Positions 36,061 to 46,777 of a stretch of DNA of 64,000 bases are shown here, in pieces. A model generated the notes under the pieces. It was not told where the DNA came from. It worked only from the letters and a program-made list of their open reading frames with translations, and did no database searches. The first letter of the stretch is position 1. Each line of letters starts with the position of its first letter. The position numbers and the translations under genes were made by a program. The DNA lies in contig NW_024609880.1 in NCBI RefSeq assembly GCF_016920785.2, forward strand, positions 33,999,152-34,063,151, read 5' to 3'. This stretch comes from Ixodes scapularis (taxonomy: Eukaryota > Arthropoda > Arachnida > Ixodida > Ixodidae).

Positions 36061-37150
36061 GGCCTCATTCTCACAGCCGTTTTTTCTCCCGGCCCGGAGA
36101 AAACGCCGGCCGTCTTTTGCGCCGGGGGAGAGGGTGTTGGGACCGGTTTCCGGCCGAAATCGGGGCGCCGGACCCGAAAAGGGCCCTACGAGGATGTTAA
36201 ACGTCCCCGGCACCGGCGAGAGACCGGGAACGCCAGCGCCCCGCCCCATCGAGGGACGGCCATTCACAAAATAGGAAACTTTCGCTGAATCTGGCGGATT
36301 CGCAAAAGTTGGGTGACCATGGGCACCGCCGCGGGAGGGAGAGTTGACCGTACTGTTCCCTAACGCCCTAACGACGAAGCCACTGAGATCAGTGGACGAA
36401 GCCAACAAAGCTCTTTTCGGGAAGGATGGAGGCCAGCGAGACGACGGGCGCATTGTGTGATGTTTACGGCTCTTGAACAACGGGCATACAGAGATTTGAA
36501 TTTACCGCTGAGCTGCTGCTCGAAGTGGTGAGACCACATCGGTTCCTTTGCGATAGACGTAAATGTGATTTTAAGGAAGAACAGCCGGAGAGAAAAAAAA
36601 TAGGTCGTCGATCATCGGGGACGAAATGCGGCGCAAGGAGTGATTGATGTGAAACGTGCTCGCGGTGGGTCTTGTCGTTTTTGTTTCGAAACGCGGAGAC
36701 AAATAAAATGTTTTGAAACACACAAGATCGTTATCGGCGACCCAAACGCAAGCTCCGAGGATGAAAACAGTTGGGTCGCCCGTCGACGCCGATCGTCCGC
36801 TACATTTGGTGGTCCACGCCGCCACAAAGCAGCCACAAATACGGGATTACGAGATTGGTAATAGCGATCCAGGGAAGTGTGTAATTCCGCACGAAATAAT
36901 AGGTTATATCGGTTATACAGTTTTACGGGATAAAAACGTTCGAAGCAGAATTTGAAAGGTGCACAAAGATTTCTAAACTAGGTGACGCAAGCTGCCGCCC
37001 AATATAAGGGGGCACAGCCGCCAGCATCTCCGGCAGCTCCGCCGCCGCTGGTTCGAACACTACTCCGTCCCCGCACCGTCCCATTTTCGGCACGGCGCCC
37101 ACGGCGCTTTCGGCGGGACGGGGCGAGACGCCGGCTGTGAGAATGAGGCC
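36061..37150. mobile_element. TTA-flanked PIF/Harbinger-type element, 1.09 kb
   Basis: The inverted ends GGCCTCATTCTCACAGCCG are identical for 19 bp and flanked by TTA (36058-36060 and 37151-37153). GC-rich subterminal blocks lie inside each end. No complete ORF is present. A minus-strand frame at 36571-36825 hints at former coding sequence but no domain could be named. It is the third TTA-flanked element here and belongs to a different sequence family from 16654-16840 and 27017-27704. Confidence 0.85.
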
Positions 37151-37153
37151 TTA

Positions 37154-37934
37154 CCGGCGCGCTGACGGCGCGGACACGCAGCGCCATGGGGTGGCTGTCA
37201 TTGAAACTGACGCGCAGCGGCCAATGGGAGCATTGTTCCTTGAAACTGTGACAGGCGCCAGCCACTGGGGCTGAAGCCGAAATCCATCAGCTTCATTCCG
37301 CTCCTTTGGGATAGGGGGAAACTAGGTGCCTTTTTGGCTAGGCTTTTCGCGTGGTTTCAAAGCTGGGAGCCGGTTTCACTCGGAGAAAGGTGCCGCTTGG
37401 CGCGGCTTCAAAGCTGATGACGTCGGCTCGCTCCATGGGACAGTTAATGGTTTCACATGAATACTCCCTAGCTTACACTAAAATGCGAACATTGAAAGAA
37501 ACCAGTCTGAGTCCAAATAGGAGCTCCAAAAAAAAGCTACTTTAAGCTTTCTTCTTTTTCTTTCCTTGTCTGGCAGCTGGTCGCGCGTCGACCAGCCGGC
37601 GTTGGCTGCCTCTCGCAGCCCGACAGCTTTCGCAGTGACGAATATTCGAGCGGTGTCTCGTGCAGCAAAGTTAGGGCAGATCGTTGACTGGGTACACCTC
37701 ACAATTTGGTGCCGTATCGATACTGTAACCGACGCAGCAGGGCCCCCTTGCGGGTTGCGCCTCTCCCTCATTTGCTGATCTAAGCAGTAATGGGACCAAA
37801 GTGAACCAATAGCGCTCTCGTCAAAAATAGCTGTACACGTCTCGGTGCGTAAAAGATTACGCCGAGATTTACGGACCAAAAAGCGCAGCCTGCGTATGAC
37901 GATTTTGTCAGGTATGTGCAAGTACTGTCCACAT
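37154..37934. other. No recognisable gene
   Basis: A 147-codon minus-strand frame (37478-37921) has no domain and unremarkable composition. It was not accepted as a gene. Confidence 0.35.
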
Positions 37935-37935
37935 T

Positions 37936-38536
37936 TTAGAGCGCAGCTCTTAGGGGCCCGTTTCCAGCCTGAGCGGCGTCGGCGTCGCCGTTGGCGTCGC
38001 CGTCGGCGTCGCCGTCGCCGTCGGCGTAACCGCGCCCCTCCCTCTCCTCCTCCTCCCCTCCTCCTCCTCCTTCCCCTCCTTCTCCTCCTCCTCCCCTCAT
38101 TGTGTAGTATGGTCCGGGCGGGTCACGTGACCTCGGGGGGAGGGGGTCACATGACCCGTTTCCAGCCTGTGCGGCGTCGGCGTCGGCGTCGCCCCTCCCC
38201 CTCCTCCTCCTCCCCCTCCTCTCCTCCTCCTCCCCCCTCCCCCCCCCAAGGTCACGTGACCCCGGGGGGTGACTCCCCTCCCCCCGCCGAAGTCACGTGA
38301 CGGCCCGCCCAAGGTCATGTGATCCCGTCCCCTCGAGGTCACGTGACCCCCCGGACCTCTGCCCTCCTCCTCCTCCCCTCATTGTCTAGTATGGTCCGGG
38401 GGGGTCACGTGACCTCGGGGGGGGGGGTTAAAGGAGAGGGAGGGGGAGCAGGAGGGGAGGAGGACTAGCAGGCATGATCACGAGGAAGGAGGAGGAATAT
38501 ACCCTCCACTCCTCCTCCTCAAGAGCTGCGCTCCAA
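37936..38536. repeat. Bracketed CT/GA-rich minisatellite with CACGTG palindromes
   Basis: Inverted ends GAGCGCAGCTCTT (37939-37951 and 38521-38533) enclose about 570 bp. Inside are (GGCGTC)n runs, CTCCTCCTCC tracts, and two or three larger repeat units beginning GTTTCCAGCCTG or TAGTATGGTCCGGG. The palindrome GTCACGTGAC occurs five times (about 38122, 38251, 38292, 38338, 38404). Variants with CACATG or CATGTG sit near 38144 and 38313. The block looks like a small transposon whose interior expanded by tandem duplication. Confidence 0.8.
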
Positions 38537-39296
38537 ATCGGCGTTACAGGAAGTTGTAAACGGCTTTCACATTTTTATAATGCCGATTTCGTGGGTTATT
38601 TCAAGTCAAGTTAGTCCTTGAAACATCGATGTTGTTGGCGAGCATGTTCACGTGGTAAACTTCTCGTAAAGCGTATCTGTCGTCGTTAGATTTGCATTTT
38701 TTTTTTTGTGGCCAGCGTGGACACTTTACTCACTTTTAAGGAGACACTGACACGCAAAAAAAATTGCTTTATTTTTTGACAGGCGATTTATTATGGTGTC
38801 AGGACACTACACCATCAATATTCTTATTCAGAGTCACGTATCTTTTAATAAAGCTAGAAACATCCGAAACCAAAACCGAAACATGAGCACGGAGATTCAT
38901 GGCCGATTACGCGTACATACCGAGGAGGAAGGGGAAATGTGAAGCAGTAGGGAGTTGCCTCCACTTTTTTGGTGTGTGAAACATACGACGATGAGAAGGT
39001 TGCGTGCACCGTTTGTCATGCGATTGTTTCGCACTTATATCCATTCTGCTTGCTGTTCTGCGCTCCAAGATCGATTGAACGGCAACACGAACGACAGTTT
39101 CATAGTAGAGTGCCTTCATGTTTGCTTTGCCTAGATTGGTGCCATCCTTTGTAATACCGCTTGCCGACAAACCAATGTTGTAAGACTGGTTAGACCGCTG
39201 TTTCGTCAGCCATTTTGCAACCGGGATAATCCCCGTTAGGGCTATCTTCTTGGTTAGCAAAATGCGATCCTCGCTTATGCGAGCTTTATAGGCGCA

Positions 39297-39455
39297 ATGC
39301 CAGCATGCTACATTCCGTTTTGTCGCGGAAGTTCCAGACATGATGCGAAGTTATACCGTTTCCCAACGCAGCCGGGACGGAGGACGGCGCGGATGTCTCG
39401 GAGCAGGAGTAGGAGCCACCTCTGCGAACGGACGAGTACCTCGCTGGTCTGCAAT
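39297..39455 (+). pseudogene. THAP zinc-finger exon (degenerate)
   Basis: The ATG at 39297 starts MPACYIPFCRGSSRHDAKLYRFP, matching the start of THAP domains (Cys-x4-Cys spaced right after the initiator, then an LYRFP-type motif). The second half, where the C-x2-H pair should be, is out of frame or diverged (HLCERTSTS). The exon ends at a consensus donor, GCAAT|GTAAGT, at 39456. THAP fingers bind DNA and form the N-terminus of P-type transposases, so this is read as exon 1 of the gene that follows. Confidence 0.65.
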
Positions 39456-39822
39456 GTAAGTACAAATATTGCCGGTCCCGAGTGCGCGCAGTGTCGCGAA
39501 GTGATGAAAATATACTTCGTCTCAGCTTAGCATGGACCAGAGCCTTTTATTGAGAGAGTTTGGCCATACATTGGTTCGAATAGACGAGCATCTCGGGGCC
39601 AACCACAGGCCGCGAAACAGCCCCTAGCGGTGGTCGTGTGCTCTAAGAATGTGACACGACTAATCTGAGCCTTTTAAGCGTCGCTAGAGTGAAAAGGTTT
39701 AGCTCTCGGCGCCAAAAGGTGCAGTCGTAACTACGTCACCACCTGATCATGACTTATTACCCAACATAGAATCCACACCAGAGAGCATGCCAGCACGAGC
39801 AGGGAACCTCTGTTGCCTTTAG

Positions 39823-41919
39823 CTAAAGAAAACCATGAGTGATATTACCAAGAAGTACAAGAACCTCCAACTACATCATGAAGCTGCAAAGAAAGAAATC
39901 CGCGCCCTGAAGAAGGAACCAAAGAGCGTAGAGCAGCAACCTCGCATGCTTGGTTAGGATCCGCAGTTCCTGGCTGATGACCAGAGAAAGGTACTCGCCA
40001 GGAAAACCAGCAGGGGGAATGCAACTGTCTATGTTGACCGTGAAGCAAGCTTTCCAAGTTAAGTTTGCCTGTGGCACGACATCCACGAGCTGCTCCGAAC
40101 CATCGGCTATCCACTTCCCAGCACCAGAACTCTCATGAAGATAATGCAGAGTTTTGTCATTCTGCCTGGGATTCTTCAAGAGGTTTTCAATGTTTTGAAG
40201 AAGGCTGACACAATGCACAAAAGTGAACGAGGCTGCGTTTCGTTCCTAGATGAAATGGAGATTGACGAAGGCATTCAACACGACCAAGCTCAGGACTGTT
40301 TCCTCGGGTCCATCACACTTCCACCAAAACATAATGCCGCAAATCGCGCTTTGGTGTTTGTTGGGAGGAGTAACAAGTCGGTGGAAGCAGGTAGTGGCCT
40401 ACCATTTCACGGGGCGGTCGCTTGGTGGCAAGCTTCTCAAAGTCTTTGTTCTGAAGCTCGTGCAGTTGGCTTCTGAAGCGGGGTTGAACAAACTTGTGGT
40501 CATTTGTAACATGGTGCGGCGAACCGGGCTATGTGGCGAGAGCTAAAACCTTTGAGCACAAGAAACGCGGATACAGTGATGAGCATTCCCCACCCGTCCC
40601 CTCAAGGAAGCCACCTTTATTTTATGGCGGATGTGGCTCACTTGCTGAAGAACATTCGATGCCAGTTTTAGCGCTCTATTCCTTTTTTTAGCAAGGAAAT
40701 CGTCAAAGAAAATGGCCTTCCCAGCGACACCATCAAGCTCAAGTACATAGAAACGTCGCTCGATATGGACAAAGAGAACAACCTTAAGGTTGCCCCTGGC
40801 TTATCGGATGTTCACTTAAGTCAGGCGCACTTCACCAAAAATGAAGGTGAATATCGCTGTTCAGTTTTCTTGAGCCGCACCAGCTGCCATTCGGTACAGG
40901 GTGGACCAAGGCTACTTACACCCGAGGCACAAAGCACCGCTTGGTTCTGCGAGCTGGTTTCCAGATGGTTCACTTTGATGTCGTCAAGACGTCCTGTCGT
41001 GGCCTTCAGTCACCTTAACATTCAGCAGCATCAGACTACCATTCGCACGCCTGGTCTGACTGCCCGGACATTCAGGCAAATGAAGATGGGCGTCACGGCC
41101 CACTGGAAGGCTTCGCAAGCAGGTGTCACATCTTTAACAACAGTTGTATATGAACTCCAAGAAGATCTGGTCACCGACCATGGCTATGCGTACCTGCTCA
41201 CGGGTCGGATGACTCATGACTGCTTTGAGAACGTGTTCTCTGTCGTTCGCCTGAAGAAACTTGTGCCAAGTGCATTGTGCGCTCTTCGCATGATCTCTGT
41301 TAGTCAGTTCGTCCACAGGACCAAAACGTATGGCTACACAGTAGATGACGGGGAATATCTTGCAGACCTGTTTTCACCAAGTAGAAAAGCTCCACTGCAA
41401 GAACCTGCAGCTGTGGAAGAGGATATCATGGACGACTTCCTCGTCATGACGATAAAGGGGGAAGGTCACATCTTGGCATTTGTAGGCGGATTTCTCGTCC
41501 GTGCCGTGATGAGAACCCTAAACTGCGACACTTGCGAGGAAGCCCTCACGTCAGACTCCAACGTTGAATACAGCAACCTCATCAGACTGAAGGAGTATGT
41601 GCGAGGAAGTGGGAACTTGACCTACCCCAGCCATGCAGTCATGCAGTTTCTCACTGCATGCGAAGAGCAGCTCAAGGGCCTCACGTACACGACAGAAATC
41701 TTGAGCTCTGCTCCACCATTCAAGACCATTGCGGCTGTTCTTAGGAAAAACAGCTCACTTGTGTGCAAAGCGTGCTGTGCACACCAGGGCAACGTGGAGA
41801 GGCTACTTCTTGACAAGTACCTGCACTTACGTCAGAAAATTTACCGAAAACAGATTCGCCTCGAAAAACGTGCAAGTGGCCACTCTAGCAAGACCTGCGC
41901 TGGAGTCAACCGGTCGTAA
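39823..41919 (+). pseudogene. P-element-type transposase, broken
   Basis: An acceptor (TGTTGCCTTTAG, 39822) leads into a coiled-coil start (MSDITKKYKNLQLHHEAAKK). Next, in shifting frames, come TVKQAFQVKFACGTT, LLRTIGYPLPSTRTL and ILQEVFNVLKKADTM, then the first catalytic region FLDEMEIDEG (about 40237-40266). MADVAHLLKNIR follows, then a 384-codon intact frame (40765-41919). That frame contains APGLSDVHLSQAHF, TAWFCELVSRWFTLMSSR, LLTGRMTHDCFENVFSVVR (the catalytic Glu region) and a Cys-rich C-terminus. The order and motifs match P-element/THAP9 transposases. Stops and frameshifts occur around 39955, 40060-40140, 40470, 40545 and 40690. A polyadenylation signal AATAAA is at 42141. Confidence 0.85.
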
Positions 41920-43062
41920 AGCCCACCGCCGAGCAGAGTACTTGCTAAAAGGCAACTCGGTTAACGCAATGTCTGATTACGTTATCAAATACACTGTAAA
42001 TAATTAAAGATACACTGTTTTTGGTTCGGAAATTGCTATGATGTCAAAAAAGCCTCTGTAACAGATGTAAACACTTAAGAGTCAGTAAGGAACTAGATTG
42101 TTGCGGCATGTGACTATATGTAAGGGTTTGTCACATAGACAATAAAGAAAAAGCTCAGAAGTAAAGATTCCTGTGCTTATTTACTGATAGGACTGAAAGC
42201 ACAAATTTGTTTGGAGAGCTTGTTCTCTGTTGCCTGCATCAAGAAACCATTACCGAACACGTGATTTCAAGTGGGCTCTCCGCAGTGATCTGCGTAGACC
42301 AGCTCCTCCACATTGCTAAAACGTTTGGCAATGTTGATGACACACAACACTTTCACCAGACATTAAAATTTTGTAGGCACCTTTTTTTAACAGGAATGAA
42401 GGGTGAGGAGCAGCAGGTACCACGGAAACCATAAACGAAAATGAAGTAACTAAAGGTGACAAAAAATCTTGACAAGTACGAATAAACACACAAGAAAACG
42501 CACAGGCAGTGCTTCTGCAGTCATTGGTTTCGAGCTTTTTCAGAAGTCAAAAGTGTGCTTTTTTTTTTTCCTGTAAGATAATCTGAGTCGTTTCATTGTT
42601 AATATGCACTGTGAATAGGCATTGAGTATCTGCCAAACTCGGCAGTCGTGGTCCCAAAAGCAAAATATATTTCCATGTGCAGCTTCTCCCACTTTCCTGG
42701 TTTGTCGTTCGCAAGTGAGTGCATATTTGCACGGACGAGAGTTTGGGCACTGATCTTTCGAAACTGTGTGCTAATCATTCAATATAGAGCACAGCAGTGC
42801 GGAACTGCACGAAGAACACGCGCTCAAGGAGCATGCAGGGAACGTAGTTATACGCGCTGGGCGTGCTCGACTTACCTGTATTAATGATTCGAAATACATC
42901 ACAATAAAAAGGCATTTTCGGACGCAGCTGCGAGGTGCCACATTATATTTTTGCGCTAAAACCTGGCTGCTGCCAACGCCGGAACGCGCAGCGCGTGTAA
43001 CTACGTTCCGGTATGATCCTTGATGCTTGGGAAATTTTGCGAGAGTTCTATTGACGTACGCT
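41920..43062. other. Downstream region of the P-type element
   Basis: 3' sequence with AATAAA at 42141-42146. Remaining ORFs show no domain. Confidence 0.4.
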
Positions 43063-43320
43063 GAGGCACACGTTGGGGCACGCACGAGAGAAGATGAAGC
43101 ACCCACACTGTGGAGCACACATCGAACGACATCGGACGAGCCGATCCCCGTCGAACTATTACGAGTCGCCGATCAGATGAGTCTAAAGCCGACGAACGTT
43201 GCTGATCGTTAACTGTGCACGTAATCCATACATTGGGAGGCACACGTTGTGGCATGCACGAGAAAGGACGAAGCAGACACGTTGAGGAGCACACGTTGAA
43301 CGACACCGGGCGAGCGAAGC
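43063..43320. repeat. 174-bp period duplication
   Basis: The segments starting at 43063 (GAGGCACACGTTGGGGCACG) and 43237 (GAGGCACACGTTGTGGCATG) are similar for about 80 bp, including GAGCACAC(A/G)T(C/T)GAACGACA. In the minus frame both copies read RPMSFDVCS-like peptides. Function unknown. Confidence 0.75.
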
Positions 43321-43647
43321 CAAAGGTGTTGGCGAAGCGAGCTCGAAGCTGATTACTGTGCAAGAGGCATCACTTTAGACCAGTCACCAGTACGGGCTTG
43401 TGCTTCGTTGGAAGCAACGGAAGCAATCCACACTTGCCTTGCCAGCCTTGCCGCATTAAAGCGCGAAGTGACCGAGTAAACGATGTAAACAACGCGACGC
43501 ACATCAGCAACGGTAGCCACGGCCACGACATCCATTTTCACATCCGCTGGTCCAGGATGGGTGGACGAATAGTAGAGCGTCTATTCTTCGTATTGGTAGT
43601 AGGTTGCACTATCTAGCGAGCGAAGTTTACTGTCCGTTCGCGAAAGG

Positions 43648-43695
43648 GGCTACCCAGCGTTGTCTGCACCTCAGGCACAGACAACACTGGGTAGC
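43648..43695. repeat. Short hairpin
   Basis: GCTACCCAGCGTTGTCTG pairs with CAGACAACACTGGGTAGC (one mismatch) around about 11 nt. Confidence 0.85.
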
Positions 43696-43740
43696 TGGGA
43701 CACTGCAACACTGCGAGCAACATCGTACACTGTCGATGTT

Positions 43741-43934
43741 TATTAAAATACGACGACCAACCAATCCCTAAATCAGGGGCCCAACGTTTCGAAATCGGTT
43801 GGGCTTCTTCTTCAGGGGCGACTATGGAGGAAACGAGCCACCTCCATAGTCGCCCCTGAAGAAGAAGCCGAACCGGCTTCGAAACTTTGGGCCCCTGATT
43901 TAGGGATTGGTTGGTCGTCGTATTTTAATAATCA
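43741..43934. mobile_element. Penelope-type terminal repeat (pLTR-like) inverted pair
   Basis: About 93-bp arms, nearly identical (left from TTATTAAAATACGACGACC, right ending GGTCGTCGTATTTTAATAAT), around a 9-nt centre. Each arm contains, reading outward, CCTGAAGAAGAAGCC, then a short stem-loop and TTCGAAAC. This has the CTGAnGA / GAAA layout of the hammerhead ribozyme known from Penelope-like element terminal repeats. An extra A before stem II and unproven helices I and III leave ribozyme activity uncertain. A Penelope-like coding relic lies at 48850-49854. Confidence 0.6.
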
Positions 43935-44944
43935 TTTCCCCAACCAGACAGACTTCCGCCTAATGTTTACTGTCGATGTTGCTCGCACGTTTCAGGGGAA
44001 ATGTAGCGGTTACAAAATGGCTTCGGGAGAGGATATGGGAGAGAGGAACCAGAAGTTGGCACCAACCTTAGCGAAGCGGGACATGAAGGCACCCTATTCC
44101 AAAGTATAGCGGTTCCACGTCCGTCGCAACTTTTGTCCCTCGTGCGCCGCCATCGCGTCGTCCAGCCCCGGTACGTCGCCATATTGATAAAAACGAAGTA
44201 CATGTACTTCCTCTGACCTGTGCAACGTTTGTTTTTCTATCTTTGTATTTCCAGTTTTTTGGATGCCACAAAAAGTGGAGTTCTTTCCTATTTTTAATAT
44301 TAAACGTGCGCCTTACATAACACATTATTTTGAATATATTTAGTGCACTACATTTTGAACGCCACGTGACCATAGAAAAGGGAGTGAGAGTGCTTGACAC
44401 AGGCCAGTTCTCGACCGGTGGTTTTCGTGCGGACCGGTCGAAGTCATGTTTAATCAAATAAACACCTCGGCGAACATAATTACCCTGTCAGTGTCCCTTT
44501 AACCCCGAACTACGATGAAAGTAACTATAGAATTGCTCCAATAAAGTTTGGCTTGACAAATCGCCCTATCTAGTGTGAAACAGCTACAACTTTGAGATGT
44601 AGTACTGTATCGTTTATCGCACCCGAATCCGACCGCCCGGGTGTGTTTGTAAGTTGTGACAGAACTCTCGTGTCCAAATGTTGGGAGATTGGCACGGTCT
44701 AAAGTTGCACATTTTGCCCGGTCCTAACTAGCAGCCTACCATGGCGCCTCATGTTGACTGCAGGCTGCTTATACACGCTGATAACATATCCGAATAGATT
44801 TATTTCTAAATTACGCGCATGAGTGTTTTATTTTTGTTGTTTCATTTGATGATTAGTTACTTCAAGTGTTTTTAGTGCAAACAAAAATCAAGTTTGTTTT
44901 GCCTAGTTTTGCCCATTCACAGTTGACTACGGAGTGCAGAGTCA
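43935..44944. other. No recognisable gene
   Basis: Includes the right inverted end and TTAA of the P-type unit (44486-44502). No other feature. Confidence 0.4.
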
Positions 44945-45056
44945 TTCGATGCTCATTACAAACACCATCCAACTTGTTGCTCGCAAGGTATTGACGTCAC
45001 GAGACGAAACCATAGGAGGGCGCCACCAAAACATCCCGCCTAATCCCGCCGCTGAT
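44945..45056. repeat. Dispersed repeat copy B
   Basis: Homologous to 34205-34319 (ATTACAAACACCATCCAACT ... CCATAGGAGGGCGCCACCAA). Confidence 0.8.
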
Positions 45057-45273
45057 AGGCCCCTTCAAAACGTACGCCTTTTTACGGCCGATCTGAACAT
45101 ACTGCAAAGTGGCGTGCTCGAAAGACACCATAAAAATGGCAAGTCTACCAATTGCATACAGTCTCTTGCGAGGGAGTATTATATCAGTTATAGACTTGCC
45201 AGCTTGTCGGTGTTTTTTGCGCATGACACTTTGCAGTATTTTCGGGTCCACCGTAAGAACGTGTAATGAGGCC
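45057..45273. mobile_element. MITE with about 90-bp diverged inverted repeats
   Basis: The left arm (GGCCCCTTCAAAACGTACG ... ACTGCAAAGTGGCGTGCTCG) pairs with the right arm (inverted GGCCTCATTACACGTTCTTA ... ACTGCAAAGTGTCATGCGC). TA lies on both sides (45055-45056, 45274-45275), compatible with Tc1/mariner-type targeting. Non-coding. Confidence 0.75.
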
Positions 45274-46777
45274 TAGATGGTTAAAGCCCCTCTATCCTGA
45301 GAAAAGTGGCACCATTCATTTTTGTGGAAATGCTCGAGACACGTGTCGCGCACCACTTCTGGGAAGAACATGGCGTCTGAAATCCAGCTCAGTGCTGCGC
45401 TGTGCCGCCATGATCCTCCCAAGGGCTGCACGTTGCATGTATACCTCGTGCATCAGCGCACCTTGCGCTACGTATGAAACATGAAGGGGCTTTATTGATG
45501 GCACGGGCGACTTGCCTTTCTGCGGCGTCGCGGCTCTGCTGAGCTGAAATAAATATAAATATCATTATCAATACCAATATACGCTTTCCGTGCTCGCCTG
45601 ATGCCGCTCTGCTGACCTTCTCTTTAGGGTGCCTACATGTCTGTCTGTCTCAGGGTGAAGACATCCATTGTTGCCCTGAATGTGCCAGCGGGTGACGCTC
45701 TCGCGCACTTGGTGCGTGACTTGGGCGCTAAAATGTCGTCTATGCATTAGCCAAAGCTACGCGCTCGTGCTGAGTGACACCGGATTGCGCGCACTTCAAA
45801 ATGCATAGAAAGAACGATTGGGCGGAAAAATGGCCGAGATGTCACCACTCAAGCAAAAGCGCGCGTGTGTATGAAGGCACTCTACTTCTCTTGTCTTACC
45901 CAGATGCCGACCCTGTGAAGTGATCTTTGACGAGTCTTCACAAAGGCAGATGCTGGTCAGAAGGGCACTGTAAAATCTAAAATGGCCGTAACGTGCCATG
46001 CTGTGGCCATGATGCAGTGAAGAAGCGTAATTAGAGGAAACAAAGTTTAAGGTCAGTTATTACGGCGCCCATGTACAGCTGCTGCAAAGTGTTTATAGGA
46101 GGCGCTGCGTGGAACTACGAAAACTGATCGTTCATACAACTCCAGAAAAAAAAGTAGAATATGTAATAATCTCTGTATATATCCGCGAGCTAGAATATGG
46201 TAATCGCTGTATATATCCGCGAGGCCATCCATCATCAACGAATTCGGGGGCATTTCGCAGGGATCTTTCGAGCAGCCATCTGTAAAAAGATATCATGCTC
46301 TGTTTATAAAGTGTTTATTGCATTCTGCATCTTGCCCGGCGTTACTTTGCAGAGATGTAACAGTAATGGCTCTCAACGGGAGCTTCTTAGGCTAAATCTT
46401 GCCCAAGTGCACAGGCGGCTATGTGCGGTTGGTGCTTTATAACGGCGTTCACACAATAAGTCAAAGACGGTAAACCAAAAGGGGGGGGGGGGGGGTATTT
46501 TATAAAACTGGAAGGCACGTTTAATGGCTGTGCACACTGTTATCAACTAGGCAGGAAAAAGACTCGCAAAGATCCTTGTATATGGAAAACAAACAAACAG
46601 AAATTGCTTTTTGCAGAAAAAAAATAGCTCCCATAGAAGAGAAAGAGCCCCGGGAGCACGCTCTCGGTTCGATGTCGGTAATGTCGCTGTCTCGCTGGGC
46701 GCCATTTTATCCGCCCTTGGAGCGCCTATAGTTGACCTGACTGACCATCGGCTTGAGGACCGCGTCACAAGGGCACA
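45274..46777. other. No recognised gene; small tandem repeat and poly-G
   Basis: A 34-bp period duplication (CTGTATATATCCGCGAG at about 46175 and 46209) and a poly-G run (46482-46496) are present. An AATAAA at 45549 after a GC-rich 200-bp stretch could mark an old transcript end, but no ORF supports it. Confidence 0.4.

Larger units (their letters stand above)
38740..44498 (+). mobile_element. Possible P-type/THAP transposon bracketed by TTAA and inverted ends
   Basis: The left end GGAGACACTGACA (after TTAA, 38736-38739) and the inverted right end AGGGACACTGACA (before TTAA, 44499-44502) enclose 5.76 kb. This contains a THAP exon and a transposase of P-element type on the plus strand. The repeats are only about 13-17 bp and could instead be ends of two separate MITEs. 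The P superfamily normally makes 8-bp duplications, whereas TTAA is expected for Kolobok, whose transposases also carry THAP domains. The unit boundary is therefore an inference. Confidence 0.4.

Noticed and set aside
37478..37921. 147-codon minus-strand ORF
   Set aside because: No recognisable domain, no splice or promoter support, and no difference from random expectation in GC-rich DNA.
37845..38342. Arg/Pro/Ser- and Gly-rich ORFs of 80-150 codons
   Set aside because: Produced by the (GGCGTC)n and CTCCTCC repeats in the bracketed minisatellite.
37960..38420. CRISPR-like or regulatory operator array
   Set aside because: Repeats are not separated by unique spacers of constant length and the DNA is eukaryotic; kept as a minisatellite with E-box palindromes.
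39510..39525. Second copy of the TATACTTCGTCTCA MITE
   Set aside because: Only one end was found; without the inverted partner it may be a solo relic or chance, so it was not listed as an element.
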